NCBI GenBank assembly: GCA_003222085.1
Contig: QHUK01000006.1
Coordinates: forward strand, 1 to 64,000
Source: Gemmatimonadota bacterium
Lineage (GTDB): Bacteria; Gemmatimonadota; Gemmatimonadetes; Gemmatimonadales; GWC2-71-9
Direction: 5' to 3'
DNA length: 64,000 bases
Part shown: one piece after another, positions 50,884-59,383 of the stretch
Numbering within the stretch: position 1 is the stretch's first letter
Layout of the letters: each line of letters opens with the position of its first letter
The notes under the pieces: model-generated
What the model saw: the letters and a program-made list of their open reading frames with translations, nothing else
Databases searched by the model: none
What the model was told of the DNA's origin: nothing
Program-made: the position numbers and the translations under genes

Positions 50884-53665
50884 TCTCTTATTCCTGTTGC
50901 TTGCCGGGCGCGCGGAGGCCCAGGTCGATCCCTCCGGCAGCTGGCACACCCTGCACACGCCGCATTTTCGCATCCACTTCCGGCCCGCCTACCGCGACGC
51001 AGCCCTCACCGAGGCCCGCGAGGCGGAGCGGTCCTACGGATTGCTCGCCACGGAGCTGCATCCCCCACGCGGCGTCGTGGACATCACGTTGGCCGACGAC
51101 ATCGACGCCGCGAACGGCTTCACGACGGTGTTTCCCACCAACCGGATCACCATCTACGCCGCGCCGCCCGCGGGCGACCACGGACTCCTGTTCTTCGACA
51201 GCTGGCTCCGGCTCGTGACGACGCACGAGCTCACACACGTGTTTCACCTCGACCGCTCGCGCGGCCTGTGGCGCGGATTGCAGCGCGTCTTCGGGCGCGC
51301 CCCCGGGCTGTTCCCGAACGAATATCAGCCGAGCTGGGTGATCGAAGGGCTCGCGACCTACTACGAGTCGAAGTTCACGAATGCGGGACGGGTGCGGGGG
51401 AGCTTCCATACCCAGGTGCTCGGGGCGGACCGCGCGGCGGGGGCCTCGCGGTCTCCCTGGAACGCCACCCTGTTCACGCGGTGGGCGGACGGCCTGGTTC
51501 CGTACGCGTACGGCAGCCGCTTCTTCCACTATCTCGCCGGCGCGGTGGGCGACTCGGTGGTCCCCCGGTTCGTGGAGGCCACCTCTGCCCAGCTCATTCC
51601 GTTCCGCGTCGGGCGCCAGGTGGCGAGGGTGGCGTCGGGACGCACGCTCGGCCGCGACTGGCCGCGGGGAACGGCACCCGACCTGCCCGGCACGAGCGTG
51701 GCGCCGCCCGCCGGGCGCGTGCTCGACAGCCTGCTCCGGACGGAGCCGGTGCCGCGCGTGTCGCCCGACGGACGCCGAGTGGCCTACGTCCGGGACGACG
51801 GGAAGGGGGCGAGCGTCTTGCGCGTCCTGGACGTCGCGACGGAGCGCTCCCTCGCCGCGCACCGCGTCAACGGGGGCGTGGATTACGACTGGCTGGGAGA
51901 TACCCTCGTGATCACGCAGCTCGATTTCACGACCCGCTGGCGGATCCGGAGCGATCTCTACCGCTGGGTCCCGGGACGGGCGTGGCGCCGCGCGACGCGC
52001 GGGGCCGGGCTGGTCGCCCCCGCCGGGGGAGGCGGACGGCTGGCAGCGATCGCGCTCGAGCCCGCCTCGAGCCGCCCGACGATGCCGGCGCCTGCTGTCC
52101 CGGGCGGCGCCGTGTGGCAGGATGTGACGCCGTCAGCCGATGGGCGACGCGTCGCCGGGAGCCGGATTGTGGACGGCCGTTGGGCGCTGCTACGGTGGCC
52201 GGCGGACTCGCCCGATGCGGCCGCGGTCCTGCTCGAGACCGACGGCAGCATCGCCGACGTGGTGTGGACGCCCGGCGGCGAGCTCTGGTTCGTCGCCGAC
52301 CCGACGGGAATCCCGCAGGTGTACCGCTGGCGCGACTCGGGGGGGGGCCGCGCACAGCCGCTCACGAACGAGCCGCTCGGAGCCCGCGCCCCGGCGCCGC
52401 TCCCTGACGGCACGCTGCTGTATGCCGCGCTCAGGGCGCGCGGCTGGGAGCTGCGCCGCACCAGCGCGCTCGAGCAAGCTGCCCCCGTCGCGTTTGCGGA
52501 GCCCCTGGCATTCGATTCGGCGCCGGCCGTCCCGCTCTCCGAGACCGGCTACACTATGTGGCCGTCGCTGCGTCCCCAGTTCTGGATTCCGGTGTTCGAG
52601 AACGCGGGACCGACCGGACGGTTCGGCGGCGCTCTCACGGCGGGGACCGATGCCCTGGGCCGCTTCGCGTACGCCACGGACCTGTTCGTCTCTCCGGAGC
52701 CGTTTCGCGCCGAAGGCGACTTCGCGCTGGTCTGCTCCGCTTTGGGCAACCCAACGCTCGACGTTTCGGCGTGGGCGTCCTGGACGGACCTGGGACGGCC
52801 GCCGAGCGCGCCGACGGTGACGGTATCGGAACTCGACCACTATGCGGCCCTCGGCGCGTCCTTCGTGACGCGCCGCTGGCGCAGCCTGGCGAGCTTGCGG
52901 GTCGCCGCGGAGCTCGAGCGCACCCGCTACGCCGCGATCCCCGACACCGCCCTCGCCGCCGTCTGCCCGGGGTGTGTCACGCAGAATCTCGTCGGCGGCT
53001 CGGTCACACTTACGTTGTCGCGCCTCGTGACCGGCGCTCTGTCGATCTCACCGGAGAACGGGGTCGCGTGGTCCGCGACCTACCGCCGGCGGGAAGAGCA
53101 GGGCAGCGCCCGCTGGTCGAATGAGCTGCGCTCCCGGCTGGCCCTGTATGCACGGGTACCCGGTCCGGGTGGCTTCGCTCACCACGTGCTGGCGCTGCGG
53201 CTCCTCGCCGGCGCCACCAACGGTCCGCTCGGCATGCTGTTCCGCGTGGGGGGCGTGGCGCCGCAAGGCGTGAATGTCTTCTTCGCGCCGACGCTGAGCG
53301 CGACGCGCGCGTTTCCGCTCCGCGGGTACGCGTCCGGCGAGCTGCGCGGCCAGCGCGCGGCCGCGGGCAGCGTCGAGTATCGGGTGCCGCTCGCGCTGGT
53401 GGGTCGCGCCCTCGGTCACCTTCCCGTGGGCGTTGACAGGGTGTGGCTCAACCTGTTTGCCGACGCCGGTGACGCCTGGGCGCCCGGCGCGTCCCCGCGC
53501 CTCACCCGACTTCGCTCCGCCGGAGTCGAGCTCGCGAGCCGGATGACGGTGAGCTACGACTTTCCGCTCTCGGTGCGACTCGGCGTTGCACAGCCGCTCG
53601 CCGCTCCGCCGTCCGGCGCTCCGCGGCGGCCGCAGTGGTACGCGGCACTCGCTTCTGACTTTTGA
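50783..53665 (+). CDS. Exported metallopeptidase/beta-propeller protein with C-terminal beta-barrel
   Basis: A large envelope protein of about 960 residues. After a signal peptide (core ILLFLLLAGRAEA, about residues 33-45) comes an MA-clan-like peptidase domain with the zinc motif HELTH in RLVTTHELTHVFHLDRS (about 150-165) and a following WVIEGLATYYES Glu motif. A PD40/TolB-like propeller follows (about 315-600: RVSPDGRRVAYVRDD, TPSADGRRVAGSRI), then a C-terminal region rich in alternating strands ending in Phe (ALASDF), like outer-membrane barrels. The N-terminal 32 residues are encoded by the heptad element; the start is ATG 50783 or 50804. Confidence 0.85.
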   Translation: MRIADFGMRIGKGSSGWRLELPFPFRNPQSTIRILLFLLLAGRAEAQVDPSGSWHTLHTPHFRIHFRPAYRDAALTEAREAERSYGLLATELHPPRGVVDITLADDIDAANGFTTVFPTNRITIYAAPPAGDHGLLFFDSWLRLVTTHELTHVFHLDRSRGLWRGLQRVFGRAPGLFPNEYQPSWVIEGLATYYESKFTNAGRVRGSFHTQVLGADRAAGASRSPWNATLFTRWADGLVPYAYGSRFFHYLAGAVGDSVVPRFVEATSAQLIPFRVGRQVARVASGRTLGRDWPRGTAPDLPGTSVAPPAGRVLDSLLRTEPVPRVSPDGRRVAYVRDDGKGASVLRVLDVATERSLAAHRVNGGVDYDWLGDTLVITQLDFTTRWRIRSDLYRWVPGRAWRRATRGAGLVAPAGGGGRLAAIALEPASSRPTMPAPAVPGGAVWQDVTPSADGRRVAGSRIVDGRWALLRWPADSPDAAAVLLETDGSIADVVWTPGGELWFVADPTGIPQVYRWRDSGGGRAQPLTNEPLGARAPAPLPDGTLLYAALRARGWELRRTSALEQAAPVAFAEPLAFDSAPAVPLSETGYTMWPSLRPQFWIPVFENAGPTGRFGGALTAGTDALGRFAYATDLFVSPEPFRAEGDFALVCSALGNPTLDVSAWASWTDLGRPPSAPTVTVSELDHYAALGASFVTRRWRSLASLRVAAELERTRYAAIPDTALAAVCPGCVTQNLVGGSVTLTLSRLVTGALSISPENGVAWSATYRRREEQGSARWSNELRSRLALYARVPGPGGFAHHVLALRLLAGATNGPLGMLFRVGGVAPQGVNVFFAPTLSATRAFPLRGYASGELRGQRAAAGSVEYRVPLALVGRALGHLPVGVDRVWLNLFADAGDAWAPGASPRLTRLRSAGVELASRMTVSYDFPLSVRLGVAQPLAAPPSGAPRRPQWYAALASDF

Positions 53666-53687
53666 GCACGCCGGGCACTGTCGCGAG

Positions 53688-53717
53688 TTGACACGTCGTC
53701 CGATAAATCCCTAAGTT
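53688..53717 (+). promoter_or_regulatory. Promoter of the second kinase gene
   Basis: TTGACA at 53688-53693, 18 bp, then TAAGTT at 53712-53717. Leader of about 16 nt with GGAG at 53731 ahead of the ATG. Confidence 0.6.
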
Positions 53718-53739
53718 TCCGCGACTCATCGGAGAATTG

Positions 53740-55617
53740 ATGTACTGCTCCCGTTGTGGCACCCAGAACGACGACGCCAGCAAGTTCTGCCGGTCCTGCG
53801 GACTGGATCTGTCGCACACGACTCCGGTCGCCGCGGTGCGCGACCAGCCGGTCGACGCGACGGAGCAGGACCTGGTGCGGGAGCAGCTGAAGGACGAGTA
53901 CGAGATCATCGAGGAGCTGGGTCGCGGCGGGATGGCCATCGTCTTCAAGGCGCGCGAGAAGCAGCTCGAGCGTGACGTGGCGATCAAAGTCCTGCCGTTC
54001 TCCCTCGCGTTCGACAAGGAGTTCGTCGAGCGGTTCCAGCGCGAAGCTCGTACGTCCGCCAAGCTCGAGCACCCCAGCATCATTCCGATCTATCGCGTCG
54101 GCAAGTCCGGCCGGGTCATCTATTTCGTCATGAAGTTCCTGCGCGGCAAGCCGCTGTCGTCCGTCCTGGCCGCGCGCGGCACGCTCCCCCCGGCGGAGAT
54201 CCGTCAGATCCTGGTCCAGGTGGCGCGCGCCCTTGCGTACGCGCACAAGAGCGGCATCGTGCACCGCGACATCAAGCCCGACAACATCATGTTCGACGAG
54301 CACGGCCTGGCCGTGGTCACGGATTTCGGGATCGCGAAGGCGGCGTCGGGCGGCAAACTCACCGGCACCGGAATGTCCATCGGTACGCCGCATTACATGA
54401 GCCCGGAGCAGGCCCGCGCCCAGGCGCTCGACGGGCGTTCCGACATCTATTCCCTCGGCGTCGTCGCGTATCAGAGCCTCACCGGCCGCGTGCCATTCGA
54501 CGGCGAGGACTCGTTCTCGATCGGTTACAAGCACATCATGGAGGAAGTCCCCACCCCGCCGCTCGAGACCTACGATCAACGCACCGTGTTCGAGCTCGTC
54601 AGGAAGATGATGGCGAAGTCGCCCGACGAGCGGTTTCAGAGCGCGGACGATCTGGTGCAGGCGCTCGAAGCGGGCGGCGGGTTCGCCGCGGTGGGGCTGG
54701 CAACGGCCGCCACCAAGGCCATCCCCTCCCTGGCGGGGGTCCGCCTGGCCTCCGCCCTCACTACGCCGCTGCCGCGTGTCGCCGGAGCGCCGGGGGCCGC
54801 CGACCACCACAAGCGCTCGGTCGCCGCAGGGATCGCCCTCTGGGTGGTCGTCCTGGCGATCGGCCTGGGCGCCCCCGGGTTGTACGCCTACAAGAAGGGA
54901 CTGCTGTTCTTCGCCCGGGGCGCCCCCGCGGACTCCGCGTCCGGCGTCACGCGCGACACGCTCGCCCAGCGCCTCCTGTCCGACACCGGCGTCCCTTCAG
55001 GGCTCGACACGGCGGCCCAAACCGCGGCCGCGACCCCTCACGCCGACACCGCCCGCACCCGCGCGGTCCCTCCGGGGACGCTCGGGCGCCTGACGCTCCA
55101 GGGCCTGCCCCGGGGCGCTCGTGTCACGCTCAACGGGATGCCGTTCCGGGGCTCGCAGGGAGACGTGCCTCCCGGTACCTACAGCCTGGCCGTGCGGGCC
55201 GGCGGGTTCGAGCCGTACGATCGCCAGGTGGTCATCACGCCGGGTGCGCCATCCACGGTCAGGGTCGAGTTACAGCCCGCGGGGGACGGAGACTCGAACG
55301 CCGGACCGTGCGACCACTACGGGCCCGCCTACAATCAGGACAATCTCTGTTTCGACACCCGTCCGTTGCCGCTGTCGCTGACGCGCATTCCCGTGCCCGC
55401 CGACGCAACCATATTCCCGCGCCAGGCGATCCTGCTGATCCATGTGTCGAAGGACGGGTCGACACTCGAGGCGCGGGTGTTCGGATCTTCCAACCTCGAC
55501 ACGTTCAACAACGAGGCGCTGGACATGGCGAAGACACTGCGGTGGAACCCCGCTCAGAAAAACGGCGAGCCGGTAGACGCATGGGTCCAGTGGACATTCC
55601 AGCCGATGAGGCAGTAA
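53740..55617 (+). CDS. Zinc-ribbon Ser/Thr protein kinase with PEGA and TonB-like C-terminal domains
   Basis: A 625-residue Hanks-type kinase. The zinc ribbon CSRCGTQN...FCRSCGL (Cys 3, 6, 17, 20) is complete. The kinase domain spans about 50-315: GRGGMAIVF, VAIKVLP, HRDIKPDNIM, DFGIAKAAS, GTPHYMSPEQA. A membrane helix is at about 365-385, then a Pro/Thr linker, a PEGA domain (GRLTLQGLPRGARVTLNGMPF...GTYSLAVRAGGFEP, about 445-510) and a C-terminal TonB-like domain (AILLIHVSKDGSTLEARVFGSSNLDTFNNEALDMAKTLRWNPAQKNGEPVDAWVQWTFQP). ATG at 53740, GGAG 5 bp upstream; the TTG one codon earlier is unlikely. Confidence 0.92.
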   Translation: MYCSRCGTQNDDASKFCRSCGLDLSHTTPVAAVRDQPVDATEQDLVREQLKDEYEIIEELGRGGMAIVFKAREKQLERDVAIKVLPFSLAFDKEFVERFQREARTSAKLEHPSIIPIYRVGKSGRVIYFVMKFLRGKPLSSVLAARGTLPPAEIRQILVQVARALAYAHKSGIVHRDIKPDNIMFDEHGLAVVTDFGIAKAASGGKLTGTGMSIGTPHYMSPEQARAQALDGRSDIYSLGVVAYQSLTGRVPFDGEDSFSIGYKHIMEEVPTPPLETYDQRTVFELVRKMMAKSPDERFQSADDLVQALEAGGGFAAVGLATAATKAIPSLAGVRLASALTTPLPRVAGAPGAADHHKRSVAAGIALWVVVLAIGLGAPGLYAYKKGLLFFARGAPADSASGVTRDTLAQRLLSDTGVPSGLDTAAQTAAATPHADTARTRAVPPGTLGRLTLQGLPRGARVTLNGMPFRGSQGDVPPGTYSLAVRAGGFEPYDRQVVITPGAPSTVRVELQPAGDGDSNAGPCDHYGPAYNQDNLCFDTRPLPLSLTRIPVPADATIFPRQAILLIHVSKDGSTLEARVFGSSNLDTFNNEALDMAKTLRWNPAQKNGEPVDAWVQWTFQPMRQ

Positions 55618-55618
55618 C

Positions 55619-56125
55619 ATCAACATCCATCCGACGGCGTTCATCGCTCCCGGCGCGGTCGTGCTGGGGGACGTAACGCTGAGCGCGCATGCGAGCGTGT
55701 GGTACGGCGCGGTGCTGCGCGGGGACATGGCCGCGATCATGGTCGGTGAGAACACCAATCTCCAGGACGGCACGATCGTGCACGTGGATGAACGGCTCCC
55801 GGCGCGAATCGGGGCGCGGGTCGGGGTGGGGCACCGCGCCATTCTGCACGGGTGCACCGTCGAGGACGACTGCCTGATCGGCATGGGGAGTGTGCTCCTC
55901 AACGGCGTCCACATCGGAACGGGGAGTGTCGTCGCCGCAGGCGCCGTCGTGCCGGAAGACGCCCGCGTACCTCCAGGCTCCCTGGTAGTGGGAGTGCCGG
56001 CCCGGGTCACACGACCGGTGGACGACGCCCTGCGGGAGCGCATCCGAGGCACCTGGGAGCACTACGTGGCCGAGGCGCGGCGGCACCGCGCCGGGGCGTT
56101 CCCGATCGCTGGAACAAGTTTGTGA
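55619..56125 (+). CDS. Gamma-carbonic-anhydrase/YrdA family hexapeptide protein
   Basis: Left-handed beta-helix protein; gamma-class members hydrate CO2 with a His-bound metal. The conserved N-terminus INIHPTAFIAPGAVVLGDVTLSAHASVWYGAVLRGD starts at an ATC at 55619, with GAGG 7 bp upstream; no ATG, GTG or TTG precedes it after the in-frame stop at 55607. The first standard start, GTG 55661, would remove the first turns of the helix. Metal ligands are probably the His residues in TIVHVDE, VGHRAI and ILHGC. Hexapeptide turns run to about residue 130, then two C-terminal helices. Follows the kinase by 1 bp. Confidence 0.88.
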   Translation: MNIHPTAFIAPGAVVLGDVTLSAHASVWYGAVLRGDMAAIMVGENTNLQDGTIVHVDERLPARIGARVGVGHRAILHGCTVEDDCLIGMGSVLLNGVHIGTGSVVAAGAVVPEDARVPPGSLVVGVPARVTRPVDDALRERIRGTWEHYVAEARRHRAGAFPIAGTSL

Positions 56126-56170
56126 TGTGAATTGTTGGACGTCTCGTGGGGCTGGCACTCCCGCGAGGTG

Positions 56171-56199
56171 TTGCCCGGGCGTGCCTTTCGCTCTACCTT
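56171..56199 (+). promoter_or_regulatory. Promoter of nrdJ with about 85-nt leader
   Basis: TTGCCC at 56171-56176, 17 bp, then TACCTT at 56194-56199. The leader up to the ATG at 56292 contains a hairpin GGTGAG-TAAG-CTCACC (about 56255-56270). I see no NrdR box and no cobalamin riboswitch. Confidence 0.5.
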
Positions 56200-56291
56200 G
56201 CCCCTCCGCGCCTTTTTCATCTGCGCGCAGTAAATTTCACCCAGACCACACGCTTGGTGAGTAAGCTCACCTCCGCGAGGGACGAGCCCGC

Positions 56292-58760
56292 ATGACTGCT
56301 TCCAGCCGCACCGGCACACTCGATCTGAGCCCCAACGCCGTCACCGTGCTCGAGCGACGCTACCTGGTCAAGGACGACCACGGCCACCCCGTCGAGCTGC
56401 CTGAGGACCTGTTCTCGCGGGTCGCGCGCACCATCGCCGAGCCGGATCGACGCTACGGGGCCTCGGACAAGGCCGTGGAAGGCCTGGCGGAGACGTTCTT
56501 CGAGCTCATGGCCACGCGGGTCTGGATGCCGAATTCGCCCACCCTCATGAACGCCGGCCGACCCCTCGGCCAGCTGTCGGCCTGCTTCGTGCTCCCGATC
56601 GACGACGCTCTGTCGAACAACCGGAGCGGGATCTACGACACCCTCCGGGCGATGGCCCTGGTACACCAGTCCGGTGGAGGAACTGGGTTCTCTTTCTCGC
56701 GCCTGCGCCCGAAGAACGACGTGGTGCGCTCCACCATGGGGGTGGCGTCGGGCCCCGTGTCGTTCATGAAGCTGTACGACGCCTCGACCGACGTGGTGAA
56801 GCAGGGCGGGACGCGTCGCGGCGCGAATATGGGCATCCTGCGGGTCGACCACCCCGACATCCTGGAGTTCATCGCCTGTAAGGACGATCTGACCCAGGTG
56901 ACGAACTTCAACATTTCCGTGGCGGTGACGGACGCCTTCATGCGGGCGGTGGAGGAGGGGAGGAGTTACGACTTGATCCACCCGCGTACGGCCGCCGTGG
57001 TGGCCCAGCTCGACGCCCGCGAGGTATTCCGGAAAGTGGTGCACGGCGCCTGGAAGACCGGGGAGCCGGGCGTGTACTTCATCGATCGCGCCAACTACTA
57101 CAACCCGGTGCCGCAGCTCGGCAGCTACGAGGCGACCAACCCGTGCGGCGAGCAGCCGTTGCTTCCGTACGATGTCTGCAACCTCGGCTCCATCAACGTC
57201 GGACTGTTCGTGAAGGACGGCGACGTCGATTGGGATCGATTGCGGACGGCCGTGCACCTCTGCACGCATTTCCTCGACAACGTGATCGACGCCAACCGGT
57301 ACCCGCTCGCCGAGATCGACGACCTCGCCAAGCGCATTCGTCGCATCGGTCTCGGGGTCATGGGCTGGGCGGACCTGCTGGTGCGTCTCGGCATCCCCTA
57401 CAACTCGGACGAGGGCGTGGCGCTGGGCCGCCGCGTGATGGAGTTCGTGGACGAGGAAGCGAAGGTCGCCTCGGAGAAGCTCGCGGAGCAGCGCGGCGTG
57501 TTCGCCGAGTGGGAGCGGTCGATCTGGGGGCCGGACGCCACGTGCGCCCGCGGGCCCCGGGGTGAGCGGGTGCGTCCCATGCGGCGACTGCGCAACTGCA
57601 ACCTCACGACCGTTGCCCCCACCGGCACCATCTCGATCATCGCGGGCTGCTCCTCGGGCATCGAGCCGCTGTTCGCGGTCGCGTTCATGCGGAATCAGGC
57701 GGGCGTGCTCATGCCGGACGTCAACGAGGACTTCGTGGCGATCGCGAAGCGGGAGGGGTGGTATTCGGACTCGCTGATGCAGCAGATCGCCGAAGCCGGG
57801 CACATTCACTTCGATCAGGTGCCGGCGAAGTGGCAGCGCGTGTTCGTCACGGCGCACGACGTGACGCCGGAGTGGCACATTCAGATGCAGGCCGCGTTCC
57901 AGGAGTTCACCGATTCGGCGATCTCCAAGACCTGCAACTTCTCGAACGATGCGACCGAGGAGTACGTCGAGAAGATCTACCGGTACGCGTACAAGCTGGG
58001 CTGCAAGGGCGTGACCGTGTACCGCGACGGGGCGCGCGAGATGCAGGTGCTCTCCACCGGGTCGACGGCCAAAAAGGTGCAGGAGCAGGCCGCGGGGCTG
58101 GGCAAGGACGCGCTGGCGGAGGCACTGGGGCGGATCGCCGAGCTGGACGCCGAGCTCGCCCGCACGCGCGACAAGCTGCACGATGCCGAGGCCGAGAACC
58201 TGCAGCGGCGGGCCAAGCGGTCGCGTCCCGACCTGCTCAAGGGTGCGACCCGGCGCGTCGAGACGCCGCTCGGCACCATGTACGTCAACATCACCGAGGA
58301 CGACAAAGGCCAGCCCTTCGAGGTCTTCATCTCGCTCGGCAAAGCCGGCGGCGCCCTGATGGCCGACGTCGAGGCGATCGGACGGCTCATTTCACTCGCG
58401 CTGCGCTCGGGCATCCCGTTGCGCGAGGTGTACCGCCAGCTGCGCGGCATCTCGTCCGATCGGGTCGTCGGCCTCGGGCCGAACAAAGTGCTGTCGGTTC
58501 CCGATGCCATCGGGATCGCGATCGAGAAATGGATGCAGGAGAAGCAGGGCATCCAGCAGGATCTCCTGGGTGGCGCGGTGCCATCGGCTCCTGCTCCCGT
58601 CCAGGGGGGCATCCCCGGCCCCGAGGGGACGGCGGGTGAGCGCGGGGGGGCCGGTGCCGCACACGACTTCATCGGCGCCTGCCCCGATTGCGGATCGCAG
58701 CTCGCCTTCATCGAGGGCTGCGCCAAGTGCCACGTGTGCGGCTTCTCGGAGTGCGGGTGA
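56292..58760 (+). CDS. nrdJ: Ribonucleotide reductase class II, adenosylcobalamin-dependent
   Basis: Reduces ribonucleotides to deoxyribonucleotides with B12, independent of oxygen. The 822 residues show MPNSPTLMNAGRPLGQLSACFVLPI (active Cys), GGGTGFSFSRLRP, KQGGTRRGANMGIL, TNPCGEQPLLPYDVCNLGSIN with the radical-transfer Cys and N-x-C-x-E-type residues, and LTTVAPTGTISIIAGCSSGIEPLF. A C-terminal domain from about 625 carries a helical linker, a TSCPD-like domain (KGQPFEVFISLGKAGGALMADVEAI) and a zinc-type CPDCGSQL...CAKCHVCGFSECG end. The length is typical of the long NrdJ form. Confidence 0.96.
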   Translation: MTASSRTGTLDLSPNAVTVLERRYLVKDDHGHPVELPEDLFSRVARTIAEPDRRYGASDKAVEGLAETFFELMATRVWMPNSPTLMNAGRPLGQLSACFVLPIDDALSNNRSGIYDTLRAMALVHQSGGGTGFSFSRLRPKNDVVRSTMGVASGPVSFMKLYDASTDVVKQGGTRRGANMGILRVDHPDILEFIACKDDLTQVTNFNISVAVTDAFMRAVEEGRSYDLIHPRTAAVVAQLDAREVFRKVVHGAWKTGEPGVYFIDRANYYNPVPQLGSYEATNPCGEQPLLPYDVCNLGSINVGLFVKDGDVDWDRLRTAVHLCTHFLDNVIDANRYPLAEIDDLAKRIRRIGLGVMGWADLLVRLGIPYNSDEGVALGRRVMEFVDEEAKVASEKLAEQRGVFAEWERSIWGPDATCARGPRGERVRPMRRLRNCNLTTVAPTGTISIIAGCSSGIEPLFAVAFMRNQAGVLMPDVNEDFVAIAKREGWYSDSLMQQIAEAGHIHFDQVPAKWQRVFVTAHDVTPEWHIQMQAAFQEFTDSAISKTCNFSNDATEEYVEKIYRYAYKLGCKGVTVYRDGAREMQVLSTGSTAKKVQEQAAGLGKDALAEALGRIAELDAELARTRDKLHDAEAENLQRRAKRSRPDLLKGATRRVETPLGTMYVNITEDDKGQPFEVFISLGKAGGALMADVEAIGRLISLALRSGIPLREVYRQLRGISSDRVVGLGPNKVLSVPDAIGIAIEKWMQEKQGIQQDLLGGAVPSAPAPVQGGIPGPEGTAGERGGAGAAHDFIGACPDCGSQLAFIEGCAKCHVCGFSECG

Positions 58761-58858
58761 GGTGGTAGGAGCGGTCGTCAGCGCGCCATCTTGAGGCGGG
58801 GGCGCGGGGGCGCGGGGGGCGCGCGTGTCATGCGTCACATTTTTCCGACTGCGGTAAG

Positions 58859-58874
58859 TGTGACCCCAGTCACG
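58859..58874 (+). promoter_or_regulatory. CRP/FNR-family-like binding site
   Basis: TGTGA-CCCCAG-TCACG, within AGTGTGACCCCAGTCACGAC, matches the CRP consensus TGTGA-N6-TCACA with one mismatch. A TATTGT -10 box at 58896-58901 predicts a start at about 58908, which puts the site centre at -41.5, the class II activator position. No -35 hexamer is visible, as expected for such promoters. Confidence 0.6.
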
Positions 58875-58907
58875 ACTTCCATCACGCGAACTGGGTATTG
58901 TTCTCGC

Positions 58908-59297
58908 GTGAGCATGCCCTTTCGCCCCATGACGCCGACGCGCCTCCAGGCCAAAGGATGGGCGCGTGTGGGACGGCCCGGCGCGCATCTGCTGCGCCGC
59001 GGCGCGTGGTACCCCGTCGTCCGCATCTCCTCGAGTCACATCGTGGTGTTGGACGTCAATCGGCGGAACGTGCCGGTCGACCGGCGCTTCCTCGAGATCC
59101 GGTATCATCCCCCCGAGCGCTGGAGCGTCGTGCGGTGCGAGCCGCGCGAGATTCAGCGCGTGGGGCGCCTGTTCCCCCTGACCTACGCCGTGTGTCCCGC
59201 CTGCCGCCATCGGCAGGGGTTCGAGTCGGACGTGAAGGAGCTGATCTGCGAGCGGTGCAAGAAGGTCGGCGCCCTCGCGTGGGACGAGATGAGCTAG
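58908..59297 (+). CDS. Zinc-ribbon protein of the RRGAWYP type, paralogue 1
   Basis: A small protein, 129 residues from the GTG at 58908 (ATG 58914 is the alternative). It has a basic start (PTRLQAKGWARVGRPGAHLLRRGAWYPVVRISSSHIVVLDVNRRNVPVDRRFLEIRYHPPERWSVV), then LTYAVCPACRHRQGFESDVKELICERCKKVGALAWDEM with two CxxC pairs that should bind zinc. The 60011 protein is a clear paralogue in every block. Function unknown; the zinc ribbon suggests nucleic-acid or protein binding. Probable CRP-type control. Confidence 0.8.
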   Translation: MSMPFRPMTPTRLQAKGWARVGRPGAHLLRRGAWYPVVRISSSHIVVLDVNRRNVPVDRRFLEIRYHPPERWSVVRCEPREIQRVGRLFPLTYAVCPACRHRQGFESDVKELICERCKKVGALAWDEMS

Positions 59298-59304
59298 CAA
59301 GAGC

Positions 59305-59382
59305 CGGGAAACGGGAAAGAGAAACGGGAAACGCGAAGGCATCCGGCCTTTACGTTTCCCGTTTCTCGTTTCCCGCTTCTCG
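59305..59382. repeat. Inverted heptad-repeat hairpin between convergent genes
   Basis: The left arm is CGGGAAA, CGGGAAA, GAGAAA, CGGGAAA, CGCGAAG (59305-59338). The right arm is TTTCCCG, TTTCTCG, TTTCCCG, CTTCTCG (59355-59382). At the tip AAGGC pairs with GCCTT around a 5-base loop (59336-59350), so almost the entire element can fold into one stem of about 36 bp. It fills the gap between the stops of the zinc-ribbon gene (+) and the MOSC gene (-), where it may act as a bidirectional terminator. Confidence 0.88.
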
Positions 59383-59383
59383 A

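Noticed and set aside
56255-56270. Cobalamin riboswitch in the nrdJ leader
   Set aside because: The leader has only one short hairpin and no B12-box; too short for the aptamer.
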